In this document: positions 1-5,338 of the stretch, piece by piece
Layout: the number at the start of each line of letters is the position of its first letter
Position numbering within the stretch: position 1 is the stretch's first letter
Origin: Verrucomicrobiaceae bacterium
GTDB lineage: Bacteria; Verrucomicrobiota; Verrucomicrobiia; Verrucomicrobiales; Verrucomicrobiaceae
DNA length: 6,729 bases
NCBI GenBank assembly: GCA_021151605.1
Contig: JAGKWZ010000308.1
Span: 1 to 6,729, forward strand
Reading direction: 5' to 3'
Position numbers and translations under genes: made by a program
Notes under the pieces: model-generated
What the model was told of the DNA's origin: nothing
The model's input: only the letters and a program-made list of their open reading frames with translations
Database searches by the model: none

Positions 1-425
1 GTTCGAATTTCTCCTGGGGGCTCGGCATCCTCAATGCCTCCACGGTTTCCAGCAAATGGATGCGTGGCAGCGGCTTCATGGATGTGGAAGTGACCGTGGA
101 CGGAGCGCCGATCATTGGCCCCGTGGACGGAATTTTCAAAGTCCGCTACAACAACGGCCCGATCATCAAGCCGGGTGACCGCGCGGATCTGCCGGCTTAT
201 CGACCGCTATCCCTCTTCCGTTCTGAGGTGGCGAAGAATGGCTCACCAGTCGGAGTCATGGTGAATTCACCCGCGCAGGCAGTCAGCACCTTTGGCAAAG
301 GGCGCGTCTTCATCTCCAGCCCGCATCCAGAAAATACCCCCGGCCTGGAGCATCTGATCCCGCGCGGCATCCTCTGGGCTGCGGGCAAGTTGGAGGAGTC
401 ACCAGCGACCGCCGCCGTGCCATGA
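1..425 (+). CDS. BPL-N / GATase1-like protein, C-terminal part (5' end outside window)
   Basis: The frame is open from the left edge (first whole codon at position 3) to the TGA at 423-425, giving about 140 residues. An ATG at 60 exists, but the frame continues upstream of it with protein-like sequence (SNFSWGLGILNAST), so 60 is not the real start. The visible part resembles the C-terminal half of proteins with the biotin-protein-ligase N-terminal (BPL-N, class-I glutamine-amidotransferase-like) fold. The supporting segments are FKVRYNNGPIIKPGD, a PxGVMVNSPAQAVSTFGKGR stretch, and the closing FISSPHPENTPGLEHL followed by ILWAAGK. The GKGRV..SSPHPE pattern is typical of this family. The nucleophile-elbow Cys region would lie upstream and cannot be seen. 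The substrate is unknown, and members of this family in Planctomycetes and Verrucomicrobia are mostly uncharacterised. Family assignment is by remembered resemblance only. Confidence 0.75.
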   Translation, partial: SNFSWGLGILNASTVSSKWMRGSGFMDVEVTVDGAPIIGPVDGIFKVRYNNGPIIKPGDRADLPAYRPLSLFRSEVAKNGSPVGVMVNSPAQAVSTFGKGRVFISSPHPENTPGLEHLIPRGILWAAGKLEESPATAAVP

Positions 426-529
426 GGTAGGTCTTTGCCATTGGGCGGCTGCGACAAAACTTGGCTTCTGCTGCGAAGTGGCACTCGACAGCTGCCTAAG
501 TTTCCGATTTGCTGGTTGTCACTACTTCT

Positions 530-1627
530 ATGCGTCAATACGACCTAATCGAATATCTTGCGATGGCTATGCAGGCTGGAGCATCGGATCTGCACCTTTC
601 TCCAGGCGCCGCGCCAACCATGCGTCTGCATGGGCGCATGGCTCCCGTGACAGAGGAAGTTCTCGATTCCAATGACGTCCGTGAACTCATTCTTGGCAGT
701 TTGAAGGACACGCAGCGGTCGAAGCTGGAGCAAGAATGGGAACTCGACTTTGCCATCGAGGTGGAAAACCTCGGACGTTTCCGCGGCAATGCCTGCTTTT
801 GCATGGGGCGCATCGAGGGGAACTTCCGTTATATCCCAGACTCCATCCCTGATCTGGCAAACCTGGGCCACGGCCCCACGGTGGAGGGCATGTGCAAGAT
901 TCGCGATGGACTGATCCTGATCACCGGCGTGAGCAACAGCGGTAAAACCACGACTCTTTGCAGCATGACCCAGCAGATCGCCCGCGAGAGATCCTGCAAC
1001 ATCGTCACCATCGAAGACCCCATCGAGTTTGTCTTCCAGCATGGGAACAGCCTCATTCGTCAGCGTCAGGTCGGCTTTGACACGCATGAGTTCGCCCGAG
1101 CTATGAAGAGTGCTCTGCGGCAGGATGTAAACGTCATTACCGTCAGCGAGCTGCGTGATCTGGAGACAATGCGCACGGCACTTACCGCAGCTGAGACAGG
1201 TCATCTCGTCATCAGCACTCTGAACACTACGGACGTGCCCTCTACCATCACCCGTATTTTGGATAGCTACCCGAAGGAGCAGCAGGATTACGTGGCCTCT
1301 CAGCTCAGTCACTGCCTGCGCGGCATTGTCTGCCAGCACCTGATCCGCCGCTCGGATGGAGAAGGTCGCGTCATGGCCACCGAGGTCATGATGGTCAACA
1401 GCGCCATCGCGTCATGCATTCGTGATCAACGACTTCAGCAGCTTCCATCTCTGATCCAGATCGGCGGACGTGATGGCATGCACACCATTGATGACAGTCT
1501 GCTTCACCTCCTGAGTTATGATTTCATCACTCTGGAAGATGCCAAGGCGCACTGCCGTGACTTCACTTTCATTCAGATGGGCATGGAAAAGATAAGACGT
1601 GAGCGTGAAGGCGTTAAAAAGCGCTGA
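530..1627 (+). CDS. PilT-family type IV pilus ATPase paralog with altered Walker B and His box
   Basis: Hexameric PilT-type ATPases drive pilus retraction at the cytoplasmic face of the inner membrane. The ATG at 530 gives 365 aa beginning MRQYDLIEYLAMAMQAGASD, which matches the usual PilT N-terminus and its ASDLHL motif. A TTG start at 509 would only add seven residues. Motifs are Walker A GVSNSGKT (133-140), Asp box IEDPIE (161-166), a Walker B-like segment DVNVITVSELRD (199-210), AAETGH (220-225), and the PilT C-domain pattern SLIQIGGRDGMHTIDDSL (307-324). Length is normal for the family. Odd points: the usual GE of Walker B is SE (206-207), the preceding DPD is DVN, and the second His of the His box (usually TLHT) is Asn232. 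The nucleotide-binding Lys and Glu207 are kept. folB follows after 9 bp. It could be a PilU-like or accessory paralog rather than the main retraction motor. No other pilus gene is in view. Confidence 0.9.
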   Translation: MRQYDLIEYLAMAMQAGASDLHLSPGAAPTMRLHGRMAPVTEEVLDSNDVRELILGSLKDTQRSKLEQEWELDFAIEVENLGRFRGNACFCMGRIEGNFRYIPDSIPDLANLGHGPTVEGMCKIRDGLILITGVSNSGKTTTLCSMTQQIARERSCNIVTIEDPIEFVFQHGNSLIRQRQVGFDTHEFARAMKSALRQDVNVITVSELRDLETMRTALTAAETGHLVISTLNTTDVPSTITRILDSYPKEQQDYVASQLSHCLRGIVCQHLIRRSDGEGRVMATEVMMVNSAIASCIRDQRLQQLPSLIQIGGRDGMHTIDDSLLHLLSYDFITLEDAKAHCRDFTFIQMGMEKIRREREGVKKR

Positions 1628-1636
1628 TTTCTACGC

Positions 1637-1990
1637 ATGAACACCCACGACAACATCCACCTTCGGGGCTTGGAGCTTCCCGTTCTCATCGGTGTACCAG
1701 AGGCTGAAAGAGCAGCCTGGCAGACTTTGCAGGCAGATATCTCTTTCACTGTCCCTACGCGCTTTGAAGCCATGGAGGATCAGTTGGCTGCTACGGTGGA
1801 CTACGCCGCTGTGGCATCGCGCCTTCGAGCACTCGCTGCAGCGAGACCCCGGCAATTGATTGAAACCCTGGCCGCTGAGATGGCTTCGTGCGTGCTCCAG
1901 GAGTTCGGAGCTGGTCAGGTGACTGTCGAGCTGCGTAAGCGGATTCTTCCCGGCTGTGATCACGTGGCGGTGAGTCTCATGCGCCCATGA
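1637..1990 (+). CDS. folB: Dihydroneopterin aldolase (FolB family)
   Basis: FolB converts 7,8-dihydroneopterin to 6-hydroxymethyl-7,8-dihydropterin plus glycolaldehyde in cytosolic folate synthesis. The 117-aa product has the usual family length. Family features in order are HLRGLELPVLIGVPEAER (8-25) with the conserved Glu24, TVDYAAVA (53-60) with the active-site-type Tyr56, LIETLA (74-79) with the pterin-binding Glu76, and VTVELRK (95-101) with Lys101 in the place of the E. coli catalytic lysine. The residue after it differs from the usual Lys-Pro: here KRILPG. The ATG at 1637 is 9 bp after the stop of the PilT-like gene, so the two are probably co-transcribed. No other folate gene is visible. 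The related epimerase FolX or an aldolase/epimerase activity cannot be excluded from sequence alone. Confidence 0.88.
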   Translation: MNTHDNIHLRGLELPVLIGVPEAERAAWQTLQADISFTVPTRFEAMEDQLAATVDYAAVASRLRALAAARPRQLIETLAAEMASCVLQEFGAGQVTVELRKRILPGCDHVAVSLMRP

Positions 1991-2082
1991 TCACACGGGT
2001 TTAGTTCGCGTTTTCTGGCAACGTCTTCGAAAGGCCTTTTTGATCCTTGCGGGCGGCTTCTGCTTTCGCTAGAACGGCGGCC

Positions 2083-3000
2083 ATGCGCTCCACCTCGCTT
2101 ACCCTCGCTGTCTCCATCCTTGCTTTCGTCGCCCATGCGGCAGAGCCTCTGAAAGTCCTGATCATTGACGGACAAAACAATCACAAGTGGGACATCACCA
2201 CGCCAGTGCTCAAAGATGCACTGGAGGGCAGTGGAGCTTTCCGAGTCGAAGTCAGCACTACTCCGCCAAAGGGGGCACCTGCCGCAGCCTGGACTGGCTG
2301 GCACCCGAAATTCAGTGACTTCTCCGCCGTGGTCAGCAACTACAATGGCGAGCCCTGGCCCGAAACCGTGCGGGCAGAATTTGATGCCTATGTGAAAGCT
2401 GGCGGCGGTTTTGTCTCCGTCCATGCCGCAAACAATTCCTTTCCCGAGTGGAAGGAATACAACCAGATGATCGGCGTCGGTGGCTGGGGTGGACGTAACG
2501 AGGGCTCTGGCCCATGGCTGTATGTCAAGGATGGCAAGCTCTTCCGCGATACCAGCAAAGGCAATGGCGGTGCCCATGGCCCACAGCATGAGTTCATCGT
2601 GGAGATCCAGAACGCCGACCATCCCATCACCCGCGGACTGCCAAAGCGCTGGCTGCACTGCAAAGACGAGCTTTACAGCCGCCTGCGCGGTCCATCGGAG
2701 AACATCGAGATCCTATCCACGGCCAAGTCCGACCTGACTTCCGAGCAGGAGCCAAATCTCATGGTCATCAGCTACGGCAAAGGCCGCGTCTTCCACACCA
2801 CCCTCGGCCATGCCGATTACTCGATGCTGGATCGTGGCTTCTATGAGATCATGCAGCGTGGCACCGAGTGGGTAGCCACGGGCGATGTGAAAGTCACTGC
2901 GGATGTACCTGCGGATTTCCCCACGGAGGGCAAAACGTCTGTCGTTTCCCTCGAAGGCTACCCGAAACAGCAGCCTCCGGCACCCAAGCCTGCAAAGTGA
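2083..3000 (+). CDS. Exported ThuA-domain protein (trehalose-utilisation-like fold)
   Basis: I choose the ATG at 2083 (305 aa) because it begins a clean signal peptide, MRSTSLTLAVSILAFVAHA, with probable cleavage after AHA (residue 19). A TTG start at 2047 would put 12 residues in front of it. The mature part reads as a ThuA domain, a GATase1-like fold: VLIIDGQNNHKW (25-36), FSAVVSNYNGEPWP (80-93), FDAYVKAGGGFVSVHAANN (100-118), HEFIVEIQNADHPITRGLP (169-187), KDELY (194-198), and YGKGRVFHTTLGHADYS (231-247). The C-terminus from about 280 is a Pro/Lys-rich tail. ThuA-domain proteins are often found with sugar-degradation genes in Verrucomicrobia and Planctomycetes, but the reaction is not established for most, and no sugar enzyme lies beside this one. 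It is expected in the periplasm or outside the cell. It sits 92 bp after folB and may have its own promoter. Confidence 0.87.
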   Translation: MRSTSLTLAVSILAFVAHAAEPLKVLIIDGQNNHKWDITTPVLKDALEGSGAFRVEVSTTPPKGAPAAAWTGWHPKFSDFSAVVSNYNGEPWPETVRAEFDAYVKAGGGFVSVHAANNSFPEWKEYNQMIGVGGWGGRNEGSGPWLYVKDGKLFRDTSKGNGGAHGPQHEFIVEIQNADHPITRGLPKRWLHCKDELYSRLRGPSENIEILSTAKSDLTSEQEPNLMVISYGKGRVFHTTLGHADYSMLDRGFYEIMQRGTEWVATGDVKVTADVPADFPTEGKTSVVSLEGYPKQQPPAPKPAK

Positions 3001-3060
3001 AGCAAAAAACAAGTTGCTCCCATCTCCAGGTCGAGTAAGACAACAGCCCTTAAACGACCC

Positions 3061-3135
3061 GCGCGGTTAGCTCAGTGGTAGAGCATTACCTTGACATGGT
3101 AGGGGTCACAGGTTCGAACCCTGTACCGCGCACCA
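3061..3135 (+). tRNA. tRNA-Val (anticodon GAC)
   Basis: A full cloverleaf can be folded by eye. The acceptor arm GCGCGGT (3061-3067) pairs with ACCGCGC (3125-3131) over all 7 bp. The D stem is GCTC/GAGC (3070-3073 with 3081-3084). The anticodon stem TTACC/GGTAG encloses the loop TTGACAT, with anticodon GAC at 3093-3095, which reads valine GUC/GUU codons. A 5-nt variable loop follows (GGGTC). The T stem ACAGG/CCTGT holds the loop TTCGAAC. The discriminator base is A3132 and CCA is encoded at 3133-3135. The gene stands alone between thuA-like and lolC-like genes on the same strand. Confidence 0.97.
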
Positions 3136-3159
3136 TCCTTCAACATTCAAGAAGGATGG
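3133..3159 (+). other. Inverted repeat that includes the tRNA CCA end
   Basis: CCATCCTTC (3133-3141) is perfectly complementary to GAAGGATGG (3151-3159), giving a 9-bp stem with a 9-nt loop. The first three bases of the stem are the encoded CCA of tRNA-Val. No T-run follows (next bases AATTAGAG), so it is not a standard intrinsic terminator. It may help 3' processing of the tRNA, partly terminate transcription, or be a read-through structure before the downstream permease gene. The pairing is seen; the role is inferred. Confidence 0.5.
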
Positions 3160-3214
3160 AATTAGAGAAGCGGTGAATCGCTTTTCATATTGGCAGATGT
3201 GCCGCTGGCGGCAT

Positions 3215-3220
3215 GGTGAG
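3215..3220 (+). promoter_or_regulatory. Ribosome binding site deciding the permease start
   Basis: GGTGAG lies 6 nt before the ATG at 3227. It supports that start over the in-frame GTG at 3173, which would add 18 hydrophilic residues before the family-typical MLYQAPFFLALRYL N-terminus. Confidence 0.6.
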
Positions 3221-3226
3221 TCACAC

Positions 3227-4516
3227 ATGCTTTATCAGGCTCCGTTTTTCCTCGCCCTCCGATACCTAAAGCCTAGCCGCTCCTTCGTCTCGGTCATCAC
3301 CATGGTTTCCATCCTCGGAGTGGCCGTGGGCGTCCTGATGATGATTGTCGTGCGGGCAGTGATGGTCGGATTTGAGGCGGACTTTCGCGACACGCTGATG
3401 GGCACGAAGCCACATGTCCTGCTCCGTCAGGAGGTCGGGCAGTCTCCAGGCGGGCCTGACTGGCCTAGTGTCCTGCCACAGGCGAAAAAACAGCCAGGCG
3501 TGCTCTCGGCCACACCCTTCGCTGGGGGCATGTTGTATGTCGCGAATGGCGATCTTCAATCGAGGGCGCAGGTTATTGGCATCCCGCCGACGGAAGCGCC
3601 CAGTCACCTCCTCAAGCTTAGGCCTCATCTAATGCAGGGTTCGCTCGATCTCCCTGATGGCACCATCGTGCTGACGGATCAGCATTTGAACGACCTCGGC
3701 CTGAATCTCGGAGATGAAGTCAGCGTTTATGCTGGGCCAAACGTCAATGAAGCGGTGCGCCGCTACACTGATGCGAACGAGGAAGACGACGATGCCAAGC
3801 GCCGCGCCCTTCAGGATCAGATCCGCCTTCATCCTCAAAAGCTGCGCATCTCTGGTGTGCTGCGTGCCTCTGCCATGGGAGAGCAGGGCTACGTCTCTTT
3901 GACCACCGGACAGTCACTCTTTCAACTCCAGCAGGGCGTCACTGGCATCGCCCTGGAGCTGGCAGAGCCGCAGCGCGCGGATGAAGTCATGCAGGGTTTT
4001 GCCAAAACACTACCTGGATGGAGCATGGAACTATGGTCTGACGATGAAGCCGGCAGGCTCGCTGCGATGAAGAATGAGCAGGTCATGATGCAGTTCGTGC
4101 TGTCCATCATCGCCCTGGTAGCTGCCTTTTCCGTCATGAACACCACCATCACCGTCACCACGCAAAAGCGTCGGGAGATCGGTTTGCTGGCCTCCATTGG
4201 CAGCACCCGCGGGCAAATCGTCGGCGTGTTTCTTTTGCAGGCTGTCATCGTCGGTGTGCTCGGCACAGCCATCGGCCTTGGCGGCAGTCTGCTCGTGCTC
4301 TGGCTGCGCAATGACCTGCGAGAATGGCTGACCATGCTAACCGGCGGCCAGGTTCATGCCGTGGAGGGCGTCTTCCTTAGCACCATCCCAGCTCATCTGG
4401 AGATGAGTCACGTCATTACCACCTGCAGCATGTCCATCCTGCTCTGCATCGTCGCCGGCTGGCTCCCTGCCTGGTTCGCAGCCCGCATGGAGCCTGCCGA
4501 GGCGCTGAGGGATTGA
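3227..4516 (+). CDS. LolC/LolE-type ABC transporter permease (lipoprotein release)
   Basis: LolC/E permeases pair with the ATPase LolD to release lipoproteins from the inner membrane to the carrier LolA. The ATG at 3227 gives 429 aa, close to the family length. The N-terminus MLYQAPFFLALRYLKPSRSF is typical of LolC/E. The topology is that of the family: one membrane helix near the N-terminus (about 21-46), a large periplasmic domain (about 50-280), then three helices at about 286-306, 330-360 and 395-418. After helix 2, TTQKRREIGLLASIGSTRGQ (311-330) matches the cytoplasmic coupling region (compare KTRDIAILRTMGA), and the C-terminus ends in ARMEPAEALRD, also usual. A charged stretch at 179-196 (DANEEDDDAKRR) is probably a lineage-specific loop. 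No lolD or second permease gene is visible, so the protein may work as a homodimer with an ATPase encoded elsewhere. A general MacB/FtsX-like permease is the alternative. Confidence 0.87.
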   Translation: MLYQAPFFLALRYLKPSRSFVSVITMVSILGVAVGVLMMIVVRAVMVGFEADFRDTLMGTKPHVLLRQEVGQSPGGPDWPSVLPQAKKQPGVLSATPFAGGMLYVANGDLQSRAQVIGIPPTEAPSHLLKLRPHLMQGSLDLPDGTIVLTDQHLNDLGLNLGDEVSVYAGPNVNEAVRRYTDANEEDDDAKRRALQDQIRLHPQKLRISGVLRASAMGEQGYVSLTTGQSLFQLQQGVTGIALELAEPQRADEVMQGFAKTLPGWSMELWSDDEAGRLAAMKNEQVMMQFVLSIIALVAAFSVMNTTITVTTQKRREIGLLASIGSTRGQIVGVFLLQAVIVGVLGTAIGLGGSLLVLWLRNDLREWLTMLTGGQVHAVEGVFLSTIPAHLEMSHVITTCSMSILLCIVAGWLPAWFAARMEPAEALRD

Positions 4517-4527
4517 GAATCGGAAGG

Positions 4528-4557
4528 GCCTCAAGTCTAAAAATCAGGACCTGAGGC
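4528..4557 (+). terminator. Possible terminator hairpin after the permease gene
   Basis: GCCTCAAGTC (4528-4537) pairs with GACCTGAGGC (4548-4557) with a single A/C mismatch and a 10-nt loop, 11 bp after the permease stop. No T-run follows on the plus strand, so termination activity is uncertain. Confidence 0.3.
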
Positions 4558-4594
4558 AAAACACAAGCCAAGCGAAGTCATCGGCAAGAGTCAT

Positions 4595-4611
4595 CGCCGA
4601 AAACGGCGTTT
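4595..4611 (+). terminator. Possible short GC hairpin with TTT tail
   Basis: CGCCG (4595-4599), loop AAAA, CGGCG (4604-4608) is followed by TTT. It is a compact GC-rich stem, but the T-run is only three bases. It overlaps the first unit of the tandem repeats and competes with the longer hairpin formed between units 1 and 2. Confidence 0.25.
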
Positions 4612-4733
4612 GAGGTCTATTTGGCGAGGTGGGATGCCTCGAAACGCCGTTTGGAGTCTGTTTGGATCTCTGGGAGCCCCAAAAACAACGTTTTTGGGAC
4701 CATTGAAAATCCAAACGGGAGGGGACGGCGTTT
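4601..4733. repeat. Imperfect ~41-bp tandem units with AAACNNCGTTT core
   Basis: The core recurs at 4601 (AAACGGCGTTT), 4642 (AAACGCCGTTT), 4683 (AAACAACGTTT) and about 4723 (GGACGGCGTTT), so the spacing is 41, 41 and 40 bp. Units 1 and 2 match over roughly two thirds of their length, including a shared GTCT-TTTGG segment and TGGGA. Units 3 and 4 keep mainly the core. The cores of units 1 and 2 are exact reverse complements, and 4601-4615 can pair with 4637-4652 in a 15-bp stem with one bulged G. Unit 3 is the middle of a 9-bp stem (4678-4686 with 4690-4698, loop AAC). No coding function is supported here. It may be a decayed repeat family, a protein-binding array, or a transcript-end structure between convergent genes. 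Confidence 0.5.
4678..4698. other. Perfect 9-bp hairpin CCCAAAAAC / GTTTTTGGG
   Basis: Positions 4678-4686 pair with 4690-4698 without mismatch around a 3-nt loop (AAC). Each strand would show a T-stretch in its 3' arm followed by GGG, so it is not a classical U-tailed terminator. It sits between two convergent transcription units, where a two-way terminator would be useful. That role is inferred. Confidence 0.4.
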
Positions 4734-4800
4734 GAGCCCCTGCATTTCCGCCTAGATGTGGATTTGGCAGCGGGCGGAGTGCCGCTTCACTTAGGCCTTC

Positions 4801-4898
4801 CTCAATGATTAAACAAGAACGCCGGTGAGCTTTTTGTCGCTGAGGTCGGAGTCGCGGCGGAGTTGGACGAGTTTGGGTCGAGTGAGCTTGGCTTTGGG
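4801..4898 (-). pseudogene. Decayed copy of the 3' end of a DUF1553-type gene
   Basis: Positions 4801-4829 match 5338-5366, the last codons and stop of the downstream DUF1553-type gene, with one mismatch in 29. Positions 4830-4898 then match about 5420-5490. The 53 bp at 5367-5419 are missing from the copy. In the minus-strand frame it still reads PKLVQLRRDSDLSDKKLT (compare PKLVQLRRDADLSTKQLT in the intact gene), but the deletion shifts the frame so that it ends at a TAA (4809-4811) instead of encoding the family's LNSPAFLFNH end. A stop occurs upstream and there is no start codon, so it is not a functional gene. A one-base deletion is also present (GGGTCG against GGGGTCG). It could derive from this gene by local duplication or from another paralog, which are common in this lineage. 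Confidence 0.78.
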
Positions 4899-5064
4899 GG
4901 GGGCTCCGCAGGAAGTAAACGCGCCGTGTTAGCTTCATCGTCGAATTATACGAGATGCTCGGTGCCTCAGGATTTCGAGTTCGCCAGCCAGAGCACACGA
5001 TTGTTTGGCTTCGTCGCTCGCGCTGTCGCTTGCCACCGCATTTCACGACGCTGCCGCACCTCCA
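4899..5064. other. Intergenic stretch with no recognised feature
   Basis: Similarity to the DUF1553-type gene stops near 4898 after a run of seven G. From there to the stop of the small membrane-protein gene (5065) I see no convincing gene, RNA or repeat. Open frames here lack protein-like composition. Confidence 0.5.
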
Positions 5065-5334
5065 TTAGCTCTTTGGCTCGTTTCTTGTCTTTTGGCTTTC
5101 GATCCAATCGATCAATGCCTTCATGCGCTTTTTTGCCAGTTGTTCGTGAGCGGCAATCATAAACATACAAGATGCGAATGCCGCCAAATAGGATGTGGGA
5201 GAGGTCGATCTGATGAGAGCAGAAAAGAGAACGATGAAACTCCATACAAGACCAACCCAGAACATGGGTTCACGAGTGATGGAGGGGTTTAGCCTCTTTT
5301 GCCACTCGGCATCCAAATCAGGGTGTGTGCTCAT
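5065..5334 (-). CDS. Small two-helix membrane protein, unrecognised
   Basis: I do not recognise this 89-aa product. It has a hydrophilic N-terminus (1-23), a hydrophobic segment MFWVGLVWSFIVLFSALI (24-41), a short polar turn RSTSPTS (42-48), a second hydrophobic segment YLAAFASCMFMIAAH (49-63), and a charged C-terminal helix rich in Lys/Arg/Glu (64-89). That pattern suggests a helical hairpin in the inner membrane. The ATG (5332-5334) lies only 4 nt after the TGA of the DUF1553-type gene on the same strand, which fits translational coupling. No Shine-Dalgarno is seen. It lies between the intact gene end and the decayed copy of that end. The clear membrane pattern and tight spacing argue for a real gene, but no homology is claimed. 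Confidence 0.6.
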   Translation of the reverse strand: MSTHPDLDAEWQKRLNPSITREPMFWVGLVWSFIVLFSALIRSTSPTSYLAAFASCMFMIAAHEQLAKKRMKALIDWIESQKTRNEPKS

Positions 5335-5338
5335 GGAC

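Noticed and set aside
478..500. Possible sigma-54 promoter (TGGCAC near 479) before the PilT-like gene
   Set aside because: The -12 GC is not at the required spacing from the -24 GG; only half of the consensus is present.
545..1339. Long minus-strand open frame (264 codons) across the PilT-like gene
   Set aside because: It is antisense to a gene with clear PilT motifs and has no recognisable domain; it reflects codon bias of the plus-strand gene.
2029..2041. AAAGGCCTTT palindrome with trailing T bases between folB and the ThuA-domain gene
   Set aside because: The palindrome has no loop and the usable stem would be too short for a terminator.
1960..2658. Long minus-strand open frame (232 codons) across the ThuA-domain gene
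   Set aside because: The plus strand has a signal peptide and family motifs over the same DNA; the antisense product has no recognisable features.
3014..3041. Possible sigma-70 promoter before tRNA-Val (TTGCTC, 16-bp spacer, TAAGAC)
   Set aside because: Spacing and position suit the tRNA, but each hexamer matches only three of six consensus bases, so support is too weak to list.
4591..5046. Minus-strand open frame of 151 codons in the convergent region
   Set aside because: It runs through the tandem units and through the decayed gene copy in the wrong frame; composition is Pro/Arg-rich and not protein-like.
4967..5245. Minus-strand frame of 92 codons overlapping the small membrane-protein gene
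   Set aside because: It overlaps the better candidate (5065-5334) in another frame and has a Lys/Arg-rich, unstructured-looking product.
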